Positions 44,227 through 52,602 of a DNA stretch of 64,000 nt are shown here, in pieces (position 1 is the stretch's first letter; every line of letters begins with the position of its first letter). A model generated the notes under the pieces. It worked only from the letters and a program-made list of their open reading frames with translations. It was not told where the DNA came from and did not search any database. Made by a program: the position numbers and the translations under genes. Source of the DNA: Burkholderia ubonensis (lineage in GTDB: Bacteria > Pseudomonadota > Gammaproteobacteria > Burkholderiales > Burkholderiaceae); the NCBI RefSeq assembly GCF_902833085.1, contig NZ_CADFEB010000003.1:496001-560000 (forward strand), in the 5' to 3' direction.

Positions 44227-44953
44227 CCGGCGGTTGCCGTCGACGCAGGTCCGGCCGGTTCAGTTGGGCAACGAAGCCGATACCGTTTTCATGTTGAACG
44301 GCAGTGCAATACGGATAAGTGGAGGTCTGTCTAGTATGGTAGTCACCATATTTGACATAAGGTGATTTAGCAAAGTTTTAATGGGGTCTGGTTGATATTG
44401 GCCGGCCAGTCAACGTCACGAACGCTGACGTCCGCGTCGCCGTCGCCGATCGCGAATTTCGCGCGCGGCGTCGCGCCGCGGCGCGTGCCACGCAGAGCGA
44501 TGCGAGCGCGGATCTCGCGCAGGGCCCCGCCGTGGACATTGTTACGCATTCAAATGCATATCCGTGCCGATGTTCAAGAATACGATGCGCTTCAACAGCG
44601 TATTCAGGTTGACTTAACAGTTATCACATTGTCATTGCCGGATTTTTCTAAATAATCGTTTTCCAAGCACCTATGCCAGACTGCTTCCGTTTTTAGGACC
44701 GCCAGGCGCGAATCTCATCGTGGCGCGGGGAGTCATTCCCCTGAACGACGCCGAATAGATTTACGCAAGCCAACAACGACATCGAAATCAGTCTTGCAAA
44801 AAAGGGGGTGACCATAGATTTTCTGAAGCGCCCCGAAATTCTCCTTGCATTTCCCAAATCCTGGCCAATACTGATACCAATTTAATACCAAATGCATACC
44901 AAAGTAAGCCAGGCTTCGTCACCGGCATCCGCCATAAAGCAAAGGAGAATGTA
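44227..44953 (+). other. Intergenic region upstream of the chitinase
   Basis: No convincing gene is seen in these 727 bases. Inverted repeat TATGGT (44335-44340) / ACCATA (44345-44350) is followed by TTGACA (44352-44357), with a weak TTTAAT 19-20 bp on. Base composition falls toward the chitinase, with many AT-rich stretches from about 44560 on, unlike the flanking pump and TetR genes. This may mark the edge of acquired DNA. Confidence 0.4.
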
Positions 44954-46540
44954 ATGCAACGTTCGATTCACCGCCTCTGCCTGCCCCTGATCGGCGCGAG
45001 CAGCCTCATCGTGGCCAGCTCTGCGGCCTATGCCCTGCCCAGCTGCAGCGCCTGGCAATCCAGCCAGATCTATAACGCGGGCGATTACGCCTTGTACAAC
45101 GGCCAAACCTGGCAAGCGCAATGGTGGACGCGAGGGGAAACGCCTACAGCCAGCCAAGGGGCCGTTTGGCAGCAGCGCGCCGCCAACTCATGTGCGCCTG
45201 TCAGCGGCGGCGGCTCAGGCAGCGGCGTGCCGCCGGAACCCACGCCCACCGTGGGCTACAACGTGGGCTCTTATTTCACCCAATGGGGTATTTATCAGCG
45301 CCAGTACTTTGTGAAAAACCTGGCGGCCAGCGGCGGCGATAAAAAACTCACCGTGCTCAACTACGCTTTTGGCAATGTCTACGCCAACGGCCAGTGCGGC
45401 ATGGTCACGGTGGCGGAAAGCGGCAATGGCGATGGCGGCGACGCCTGGGCGGATTACCAGCGCACCGTCTCCGCGGCGGAGTCCGTGGACGGCCAGGCAG
45501 ACAGCTGGGACACCCCGCTACGCGGCAACTTCAACCAACTGCGTAAGCTGAAACTGAAAAATCCGCAGCTCAAGGTGCTGATCTCCCTGGGCGGCTGGAC
45601 CTGGTCCAAGAACTTCTCCACCGTAGCCGCCAGCGACGCCAGCCGCCAGGCGCTGGTTTCCTCCTGCATCAACCTCTACATCAAGGGCAACCTGCCGCAA
45701 CAAGAAAACGCCGGGGGACAGGGTGTGGCGCTGGGCGTGTTTGACGGCTTTGACATCGACTGGGAATACCCGGTGGCCGGTGGCCTGCCCACCAATCATT
45801 ACAGCGCGGCGGACAAGCAAAACTTCACCCTGCTGCTGGCGGAGTTCCGCCGTCAGCTGGATGCGCTGGGCCAGCAGAACAAGCGTCGCTATTACCTTTC
45901 CGCCGCGCTGGGCGCTGGCGTGGACAAAATCCGCAATACCGAACCGAGCAACTACGGCGCTTACCTGGACTGGGCCAATGTGATGTCTTATGACTTCCAT
46001 GGCGGCTGGGAAGCGCAAGGCCCCACCAACTTCCAGTCCAACCTCTACCCGGATCCGGCCAATCCGGCCCAGAACGACGCCAAGTTCTACGATATCGACG
46101 ACGCGGTGAATGCCCTGGTCAGCGCTGGCCTGGCCCGCAACCGCATCAATGTGGGCATCCCGTTCTATGGCCGCGGCTGGACCGGCGTGGCCGCCGGCCC
46201 TAATGGCAATGGCCTGTATCAAAGCGCCACCGGCCCCGCGCCCGGCACTTACGAGGCGGGTTACGAGGACTATCGTGTGCTGGGGGGCCGCGCAGGCGCG
46301 CGTTATGTGCATCCCGTCACCAAGCAGCTGTGGAGCTATGACGGCACGCAGTTCTGGAGTTATGACACACCGGATGTGATCCGCACCAAGCTGGGCTATG
46401 TCAAAGCCCAGCAGCTGGGCGGCGTGTTCAGTTGGTCATTGGATGGCGACGATATGCAAGGCTCACTGCTGTCCACCATGGGCGAGTTGCGCAGCGCCAC
46501 CGCCGCCACCAAGCCCACCGGGGTGACGCCGAACCGTTAA
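44954..46540 (+). CDS. Secreted GH18 chitinase with N-terminal chitin-binding module
   Basis: A 528-residue exported enzyme. The signal peptide MQRSIHRLCLPLIGASSLIVAS ends near AYA (residue 28). A CBM5/12 module follows (residues 31-75: WQSSQIYNAGDYALYNGQTWQAQWWTRGETP), then a Gly/Ser/Pro linker and a GH18 barrel from about residue 100. The catalytic motif FDGFDIDWEYP carries the acid Glu near residue 272. SLGGWTWSKNF and YDFHGGWE are further GH18 motifs. It hydrolyses chitin outside the cell. Codon choice is looser and less GC-rich than the neighbours (AAA, GGC, CTG style), which suggests transfer. AAAGGAG precedes the ATG. Confidence 0.95.
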   Translation: MQRSIHRLCLPLIGASSLIVASSAAYALPSCSAWQSSQIYNAGDYALYNGQTWQAQWWTRGETPTASQGAVWQQRAANSCAPVSGGGSGSGVPPEPTPTVGYNVGSYFTQWGIYQRQYFVKNLAASGGDKKLTVLNYAFGNVYANGQCGMVTVAESGNGDGGDAWADYQRTVSAAESVDGQADSWDTPLRGNFNQLRKLKLKNPQLKVLISLGGWTWSKNFSTVAASDASRQALVSSCINLYIKGNLPQQENAGGQGVALGVFDGFDIDWEYPVAGGLPTNHYSAADKQNFTLLLAEFRRQLDALGQQNKRRYYLSAALGAGVDKIRNTEPSNYGAYLDWANVMSYDFHGGWEAQGPTNFQSNLYPDPANPAQNDAKFYDIDDAVNALVSAGLARNRINVGIPFYGRGWTGVAAGPNGNGLYQSATGPAPGTYEAGYEDYRVLGGRAGARYVHPVTKQLWSYDGTQFWSYDTPDVIRTKLGYVKAQQLGGVFSWSLDGDDMQGSLLSTMGELRSATAATKPTGVTPNR

Positions 46541-46558
46541 TGCTAGCAAAGCATTTTT
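46540..46558 (+). terminator. Hairpin plus T-tract after the chitinase
   Basis: ATGCT (46540-46544), a 5-base loop, AGCAT (46550-46554), then a run of T to 46558. The stem is short but the layout is that of a rho-independent terminator, starting at the last base of the stop codon. Confidence 0.5.
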
Positions 46559-46660
46559 AGCTGCAGTCCAGCATGCCGGTCCGCGTGCCCAATCCCTCGC
46601 TCAAGGTACGCGGTCTTTTAACGACGCACCGGCATTGTCACGCTGGCGTAGGATAACGAC

Positions 46661-46769
46661 ATGAAAACGACCTCGCTCTATCGTGGACGCCGGTTTCCTG
46701 CGGCCACCATTGCTCAGGCCGTGCGGTGGTATTTCCGCTTCCAGCTCAGCCTGCGCGATGTCGAAGAAT
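46661..46769 (+). mobile_element. IS6-family transposase fragment (5' end)
   Basis: ATG at 46661 opens MKTTSLYRGRRFPAATIAQA, then VRWYFRFQLSLRDVEE, the N-terminus of IS6/IS26-type transposases (usually about 235 residues). The frame is broken after about 36 codons at the junction with the IS110 fragment. It is not functional. Confidence 0.75.
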
Positions 46770-46771
46770 GT

Positions 46772-46900
46772 AGGTTGTTTATAACGTTCCCGATCTCGGA
46801 CGCGAGAAGACTTGCCGTGACGACACCGATCCCCGGAATCGACAGCAGCCGAGCCGCGTTTTCGTCTTCGCGTAACTGCAGATCCTTGTAAGTGATTGTG
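46772..46900 (-). mobile_element. IS110-family transposase fragment (C-terminal domain)
   Basis: On the minus strand the peptide ENAARLLSIPGIGVVTASLL, then ASEIGN, matches the IS116/IS110/IS902 C-terminal domain, whose SIPGIG motif is diagnostic. Only about 40 residues remain. It meets the IS6 fragment tail-on, so two elements were interrupted here. Confidence 0.7.
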
Positions 46901-47193
46901 CCGCCACCGGAAATAATCGCTCTTTCCCGCGCTCTCGCTCTGAATGCGTGAGTTGGAATCGGCTGAATCCCATCCATGATCGAAGTGCGCAACACGCGGC
47001 TCCTGACGATATGGCGACATTTCAGTTCGGCAGGCCTTTCACACGCTAGAATGGTTGGAGCAAACGTTCCCGAGTTGTGAGAATCACGGCGTCCCCGGTC
47101 AGCCGTGATGATCTCAAAAGTGATCCGCACGAATCCAGACAAGGTACCCCTCAATTGACGACCGCCTGCGGTACCCGTGTTATTTCGGCAAAC

Positions 47194-47982
47194 GTGCTTC
47201 GAACGTTTCTGCTTTCACTGTGCGCCCTCTTGATCATCCACCCTGCTTGCGCAGCCGGTACGGTCGACCCGCAAGACAAGGCCGACGCGCTTACGGCGTT
47301 GATTGGGCGTGCGGACAACGCTGCCGATGTTACGGATAGCGTTGTCCTTGCCCGATGGCTGCACGCACCCGCCGGTAGCGGCGACGTGTGGGTTGTCGCG
47401 GCACTGCTGCCCGTGCCTCACGATGACGATCGGAGAGAACTGTGGACTGGCGTACTGCGTCGAACCGGTCACGATTTTCATCTGCTTGCGCGCAGTTCCC
47501 ACGAAAAACTCGATGACTTCGGTTTTCCGCCTTGGCATCTGTCGCTCCAGCTCGACCTGATTCCTTATCGCATCAGTATGCAGGAGACTGCGTTCGGCGT
47601 ACGCATTCTTGACGACTACAACTCCACGGCACACAGCGACAACTACGAGGCCATCAATCTTTACCGCTTCAGCGGCAGCGCGCTGACGCCGATCTTCAGC
47701 GCGCTGACCTTGTCGTCCGTCTACGACAAGGATGGTGCAGCGGACTGCGCGCAGAAGCTCGCAGGCACGGCCAAGGCGCCGACAGACGACCAGGAGGCAG
47801 GCTGCGACAGCGAAAATACCAGCAACGAAGAATACGTTCTTGGCTTCAGTCCCAATATGACGCTCGACCACTACGATCTGCTGATCCGCACTCGAGCCGC
47901 CCAGGCGAAAACGGGTAAGACCGTTAAACGCGCGGTCTGGGACGGTACCTCCTATAAGCCGCGAAGCTTCCAGGGACAATGA
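47194..47982 (+). CDS. Exported protein of unknown function
   Basis: The proposed GTG start at 47194 gives a compact signal peptide, LRTFLLSLCALLIIHPACAAG. The frame stays open upstream to 47077, so the start is not certain. The mature 240 residues are soluble and beta-rich (VWVVAALLPVPHDDDRRELWTG; ISMQETAFGVRILDDYN) with three cysteines, two of them close together. No domain is recognised. It is likely periplasmic. It lies after the IS fragments and could be part of the acquired segment. Confidence 0.6.
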   Translation: MLRTFLLSLCALLIIHPACAAGTVDPQDKADALTALIGRADNAADVTDSVVLARWLHAPAGSGDVWVVAALLPVPHDDDRRELWTGVLRRTGHDFHLLARSSHEKLDDFGFPPWHLSLQLDLIPYRISMQETAFGVRILDDYNSTAHSDNYEAINLYRFSGSALTPIFSALTLSSVYDKDGAADCAQKLAGTAKAPTDDQEAGCDSENTSNEEYVLGFSPNMTLDHYDLLIRTRAAQAKTGKTVKRAVWDGTSYKPRSFQGQ

Positions 47983-48085
47983 ACCATTCCTCCGGTCAAC
48001 GCAACGTTGACTTCGGTTCCAGATGAGCCGGACTGCGGCTTACGCTGAAGTGAATACCAACAGAAACATCAAAGATCACGGATAC

Positions 48086-48283
48086 ATGCGTGGATTGCGT
48101 ATCTTGGCTCCTATTGCTGTGTTTGCTGCGCATTCTGTTGGTACCCAAGCTCGTGCTGCTTCATTCCAGCAACGAGAAACTGCCGACAACTGGCAGGATG
48201 GGAGCGGTACGGCTACCTGGAAAAACGGCACGAGTGAACTCTGTCGGCGCGATGCCGGCGCTTCGAAGCGGCATGAAATATGA
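48086..48283 (+). pseudogene. N-terminal fragment of an OmpA-type protein
   Basis: The frame begins MRGLRILAPIAVFAAHSVG, a signal peptide ending near ARA. Next comes QRETADNWQDGSGTATWKNG, then TSELCRRDAG, the pattern of the N-terminal segment of Burkholderia OmpA-family proteins (NWxxGTGxxxWxNGTxELCWRDA). The rest of the barrel or linker and the peptidoglycan-binding domain is missing. The stop overlaps the start of the next gene. Confidence 0.6.
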
Positions 48284-48933
48284 AATACGCAAAGACGATA
48301 TATTGGCTGTTCAAGAAGGTGACGATGCTGCTTGCCCTGGCGTGGGCTCTTGCGGCCGTTGTGATCTGCGTGGCTGGTATTTCGATGCCGGATGGCAAGG
48401 CTGAAGTCGCCGCCATATTTGGCAACGCGCTTGACAGCGATGGGACGCCCGCTCCCATTCTGGCCCAACGCCTTGACGTAGCCATACAATGCTACCGGGC
48501 AGGAATGTGTGGCCGGCTGTTCGTAACGGGAAGCATCGATGCGCCGCTCGGCGACGAAACGGTTGCAATGAAGCAATATCTGACAGCACGCGGGGTACCG
48601 GAGACGGCAATCATCGCCGACAATGCCGGCGACAACACGCTCGCTAGCGCTCGCCATCTGGCGGCGTATATGCACGAGCAGCATCTTGCATCCGTCATGC
48701 TAATCAGCCAGTACTATCATCTTCCGCGTGCACGTCTCGCAGTCGAACGTGTTGGTGCCAACGCGCTTACGATATTCGGCGCATATCCGCATGAATTTCG
48801 CGCACTTGACCTGTATTCAAGTTGGCGCGAGGTTCCCGCCTACGCAGTCTATAAGATTCGTCTCACCTTGAATCCGTCCGCGGAACCCGTCACTATCCGC
48901 CCGGTTTTGTTGCTGTTGAGTCTGTTTCGGTAA
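48280..48933 (+). CDS. YdcF/SanA-family (DUF218) membrane-anchored protein
   Basis: A 217-residue protein with one N-terminal membrane helix (VTMLLALAWALAAVVICVAG). The DUF218 domain has the motifs AAIFGNALDSDG, LFVTGSI, AIIADNAGDNTLASARHL and LISQYYHLPRARLAVER. E. coli relatives SanA and ElyC affect envelope barrier function and peptidoglycan lipid carriers. It starts inside the end of the OmpA fragment (ATGA), which suggests it is fused to a broken transcript. Exact activity is unknown. Confidence 0.85.
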   Translation: MKYAKTIYWLFKKVTMLLALAWALAAVVICVAGISMPDGKAEVAAIFGNALDSDGTPAPILAQRLDVAIQCYRAGMCGRLFVTGSIDAPLGDETVAMKQYLTARGVPETAIIADNAGDNTLASARHLAAYMHEQHLASVMLISQYYHLPRARLAVERVGANALTIFGAYPHEFRALDLYSSWREVPAYAVYKIRLTLNPSAEPVTIRPVLLLLSLFR

Positions 48934-49002
48934 GCGCATGATTTGCGATGCCTGCAAGCTTCGTGAAGCCATGACATTTGCGACACCGGGGTATTGTCCA
49001 GC

Positions 49003-50127
49003 ATGAGTCCATCCGCCATCGCTTGTGCCGTGGGCGGCGGCCTGATTCTCGCGGAAGCACTCCTGCTGAGAATGATGCGCCGCGAACGCACGGTCTGGCC
49101 GGAACTCGTCTTCAACCTCAATTCCGGCCATATCCTGATGTGGGCCTTCCGTGGTGTCGAAATCGCGGCCTACGCAGCCGTTCTCGCGCATCTAAACCTG
49201 CACTGGATCGACCGCCTGCCGCGCGCCGCGCAGTGGATTTTTGCGCTGTTCGCGTGGGATCTCTGCTTTTATTGGCGGCATCGCGCGCACCATCGATTCG
49301 GGCTGCTCTGGGCCGTGCATGTCGTTCACCACCAGGGCGAAAACTTCAATCTCTCGCTGTGTAACCGCAATTCCTGGTATGCGTCGCTCACCGATTCTCC
49401 GTTCACCGGCGTGCTGGCCGTTCTGGGTTTGCCGCTCGATATTTACGTCGCCATTTCGTCGTTCCACTATGCCGTCCAGTTCTTCAACCACAGCGGCCTC
49501 GTGCGGTCGGCGGGCGTACTGGACCGCTTTCTGATCACGCCGCGACATCACCGTGTGCACCATCGCGCCGAGCCGCAGTTCTTCAACTGCAACTTCGGCG
49601 GCACCTTTCTTCTGTGGGACAAAATCTTCGGCACCTTCACCCGAGCCGACGACGATCACGTCGATGCCCGTTACGGCGTCGATGGCATTGCGAACAGCCG
49701 CAACCCGCTGCGCGCGAGTCACGAACTGCTGTTGCGGCTCGCGGGCGCGAGGTGGCCAGCCGGCGAACATGGCTCGCCGGCGCGTGTGAGTGCAGTCTTC
49801 GTGGCCAGCGGGGGCTTGCTCCTTTATGGCATGCTCATTTGCTGGCTAAATACGCAGCATCACGCCCACTCCGACTTGCATTGGATGCTGATGGGCTGCA
49901 CGCTGGCCGGCACGATTGCGCTCGGCGCGCATTGCGACGGCAAGCGCTGGGCGCTGCCCGCCTGGTGCGCGCTGGCGCTCGCGCTGCCCGCGCTGCTGCA
50001 CGGCGATCGCACGATGAGCGACACCGTGCCCGCCGCGCTCCTCGTGCTGTTTGCCGTGCACGGCGTCTTCGGCATGATCCAGTTCGCGCGCAACGCTGCG
50101 GCATCCGCCCGACTGCCGCAGCGCTGA
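49003..50127 (+). CDS. Sterol desaturase/fatty acid hydroxylase-family membrane enzyme (AGMO-like)
   Basis: A 374-residue multi-pass membrane protein. It has three histidine boxes of the di-iron hydroxylase superfamily: HRAHH near residue 91, HVVHHQGENFNLS near 106 and HHRVHH near 184. The spacing and the NFNLS continuation resemble alkylglycerol monooxygenase (TMEM195) relatives. It would hydroxylate a lipid using O2. ATG 49003 was chosen over TTG 48994. The C-terminal third has four further helices without boxes. The P450 follows by 19 bp, so the two are co-transcribed. Confidence 0.87.
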   Translation: MSPSAIACAVGGGLILAEALLLRMMRRERTVWPELVFNLNSGHILMWAFRGVEIAAYAAVLAHLNLHWIDRLPRAAQWIFALFAWDLCFYWRHRAHHRFGLLWAVHVVHHQGENFNLSLCNRNSWYASLTDSPFTGVLAVLGLPLDIYVAISSFHYAVQFFNHSGLVRSAGVLDRFLITPRHHRVHHRAEPQFFNCNFGGTFLLWDKIFGTFTRADDDHVDARYGVDGIANSRNPLRASHELLLRLAGARWPAGEHGSPARVSAVFVASGGLLLYGMLICWLNTQHHAHSDLHWMLMGCTLAGTIALGAHCDGKRWALPAWCALALALPALLHGDRTMSDTVPAALLVLFAVHGVFGMIQFARNAAASARLPQR

Positions 50128-50146
50128 ACGCTTTCGCCCTTCGTAG

Positions 50147-51526
50147 ATGAACCTGCTTTCGCCCACGCGTTTCTACCCCCCTTCGCCGACGCCGCACAAG
50201 TCACCGCTCGGCCCCTTCGCGCTGCTGCTCACGCTTCGCCGCAATCCTTTGGAGATCTGGTGCGAAGACGATTTCCGACTGCCGATGCAGCTTCGCAAGA
50301 CCATCGTCGATCGACGCGCGCTGGTCAACGACCCCGCCGCGATCCGTCGCATCTTCGTTGACAACGTGCGCAACTACGAGAAAAACGAGTTGCAACTGCG
50401 TCTGCTGCGCCCGGCACTGGGTGTCGGCATCATCACGTCGAATGGCGATGCATGGCGCAGACAGCGCCAGATGATGGCCCCGCTGTTCACGCCGCAGCGG
50501 GTCAAGGCGTTCGCCGTTGCACAGGCGGCGGCAGCGCAGCAATGCGCGGAGCGCATCGCTCATGTCTCGCGCGCCCGCGGCGAACACACGCTCGACGTCG
50601 CCACTGAAATGGGCCGCCTCACGCTTGAAATCCTCGAGCACACGTTGTTCGGCCAGGGACTCGCGTGCGAGCCTTCGATGTTCCAGCAGGCCATCGCGCA
50701 CTACCTCGAAACGCTCGGACGGCTTGACTACTTCGACCTCGTCGGCTTGCCGGACTGGCTGCCGCGCCTGAATCGCCTCACGGGACGCAAATCCCTGCAG
50801 CACGCCGCGCGCGTTGTCAACGAGATGATCGGGCAGCGTCGCGCGCTGCTCGAACGCGGCGCGCCCGCGCCCCAGGATCTGGTCACGCTGCTGCTGAGCG
50901 CGCACGACGCCGAGGGACAAGCGATGAGCGAGCGCGAACTGCACGACAATATCGTGACGTTCATCGGCGCGGGCCACGAAACGAGCGCCAATGCCCTGAC
51001 GTGGGTTCTCTATCTGCTCTCGCAGTCGCCCGGCTGGCGCGCGCGCGTGGAGGCCGAAATCGATGCGCACGCGCACGAAGGCCCGGCGTTCACCGATCTG
51101 CCCGTAACGCGCGCGGTGATCGAGGAGACCCTGCGCCTGTATCCGCCCATTCCAATGATGAGCCGAATCGCACACGAAGACGACACGCTGTCCGGCGTGG
51201 CGATTCCGGCAGGCACGATCGTCACGGTTGCCACGTATGTGCTGCATCGCCATCAGACGCTCTGGAGCGACCCACACGCATTCGATCCTGAGCGATTCAT
51301 GGGCGCCGCGCGCGAAAACATCCAACGCCATGCGTATATTCCGTTTGGCGCAGGCGCGCGCGTGTGCATCGGCATGAGCTTCGCGATGACCGAAATGCTG
51401 GTGGTCCTGCGTTGCCTACTCGGCCGCTTTCGCTTCGATCTGGTTCCGGGCCATCGCGTCATGCCTCAGGTGCGGGTGGCCATGCGCCCGCAGCACGGCA
51501 TGATGATGCGCATCAGCACGCGCTAA
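50147..51526 (+). CDS. Cytochrome P450
   Basis: A 459-residue soluble P450. The I-helix motif FIGAGHETSANAL, the K-helix ETLRLYPP (ExxR) and the heme-binding loop PFGAGARVCIGMSFAMTE with Cys407 are all present. It lacks a membrane anchor. Length and motifs resemble CYP102-like or other class I bacterial P450s acting on fatty acids or terpenoids. No ferredoxin or reductase gene is adjacent. The neighbouring membrane hydroxylase and acyltransferase point to lipid modification. Confidence 0.93.
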   Translation: MNLLSPTRFYPPSPTPHKSPLGPFALLLTLRRNPLEIWCEDDFRLPMQLRKTIVDRRALVNDPAAIRRIFVDNVRNYEKNELQLRLLRPALGVGIITSNGDAWRRQRQMMAPLFTPQRVKAFAVAQAAAAQQCAERIAHVSRARGEHTLDVATEMGRLTLEILEHTLFGQGLACEPSMFQQAIAHYLETLGRLDYFDLVGLPDWLPRLNRLTGRKSLQHAARVVNEMIGQRRALLERGAPAPQDLVTLLLSAHDAEGQAMSERELHDNIVTFIGAGHETSANALTWVLYLLSQSPGWRARVEAEIDAHAHEGPAFTDLPVTRAVIEETLRLYPPIPMMSRIAHEDDTLSGVAIPAGTIVTVATYVLHRHQTLWSDPHAFDPERFMGAARENIQRHAYIPFGAGARVCIGMSFAMTEMLVVLRCLLGRFRFDLVPGHRVMPQVRVAMRPQHGMMMRISTR

Positions 51527-51610
51527 GCGGGCCGGCCGTGATGGCCGACCCAGCCTTCTCTCAGGTCGTCGCGTACATCATCATTTGCGCGCCCTTTTTT
51601 TCGTTCACGC

Positions 51611-52489
51611 TCAGCCTTCGGCAAGCGAGTAAGTGCGCTCACGCAATTCGTCGATCAATGCGCGATCGCCACGGCCGTTGGCGAGTTGTGCGAAAGGCAC
51701 GGGTGCGCCGATGCTCACCGTGACGGACGACCCGATACGTGCGCCCACCTCGCGGAAAATGAGCGCGAGCTTGAGCGTCCTGTCGATGTGACTCGCGATC
51801 TGGAAGAGCCGACTATTCTGCCCGTGGAAATAGACCGGCAACACCGTGGCGCCAGTGCGGCGCACAAGCTGCGCGGCAAAGGTGCCCCACGGCGGATCGA
51901 TCGCGCGCCGCCGGCCGGCGCGATCCGGCGAGACGGAGATCAGCCCGGCGGGAAAGACAATCAGCGCGCCGCCGTTGCGCACGTGCTCGAGCGCCTTGCG
52001 CCGCGTGGCGACGTTCATGGCGCGTGCGGATTCGCGAATCGAAAGATCGACCGGAAGCAGCCAGGGCTGCAACTCGGGTGCCTGCATGAGCACCGAACTC
52101 GCCAGCAGGCGGAAGTCGGGGCGCAACCGCTCGACAAGCCAGCAAAGTGTGACGCCATCCAGCACGCCATACGGATGATTGGCGATCACCACCAGCGGAC
52201 CTTGCGCGGGCGCACTCGCGAGTGCGGCGGCGTCGAAGCGGATATCGAGTTCGAGCAAACGAGCGGCGGCGGACCAGAAACTCTCGCCTTCGACCGGATT
52301 CAAACGATTCTGCCGGTACAGGTGTTCGAGCTTCGCACGCGCTGTCAGGCGCTCGACCGTTTCGATCAAGAAGCGCCTGAACGGCGTGGTGACTTGCCCC
52401 GCATACGAGAATTGAACACGCTGCGTCGTGCAGGCCCGTTCGATAGGTGTGTCCATGCGCCTCAAGTCCGGCGAATCCATAAAAATCAA
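51611..52489 (-). CDS. Lysophospholipid acyltransferase-family protein (PlsC-like)
   Basis: A 292-residue acyltransferase. NHPYGVLD (the H-x4-D motif), RESARAMN, FPAGLISV and LPVYFHGQN match the four PlsC blocks. It transfers acyl groups to lysophospholipid, ornithine or another acceptor at the inner membrane. It is convergent with the P450, with 84 bp between stops, so not co-transcribed, but shares the lipid theme. The start is either 52489 or 52480; both lack a strong ribosome site. Confidence 0.85.
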   Translation of the reverse strand: MIFMDSPDLRRMDTPIERACTTQRVQFSYAGQVTTPFRRFLIETVERLTARAKLEHLYRQNRLNPVEGESFWSAAARLLELDIRFDAAALASAPAQGPLVVIANHPYGVLDGVTLCWLVERLRPDFRLLASSVLMQAPELQPWLLPVDLSIRESARAMNVATRRKALEHVRNGGALIVFPAGLISVSPDRAGRRRAIDPPWGTFAAQLVRRTGATVLPVYFHGQNSRLFQIASHIDRTLKLALIFREVGARIGSSVTVSIGAPVPFAQLANGRGDRALIDELRERTYSLAEG

Positions 52490-52602
52490 ACTCGTTAAAA
52501 AATCTGTTCCGCACGCCTCGCGATTTCGCGAAAAACAACGCGGCGGCGGAGCTCATCTCCACGGGGCGCCCCAGGTCGGTATTCCGTTCGCGCTGTCACG
52601 CG

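Noticed and set aside
44392-44655. 87-codon frame between the TetR and chitinase genes
   Set aside because: It has no ribosome site, no domain and an erratic composition; left as intergenic.
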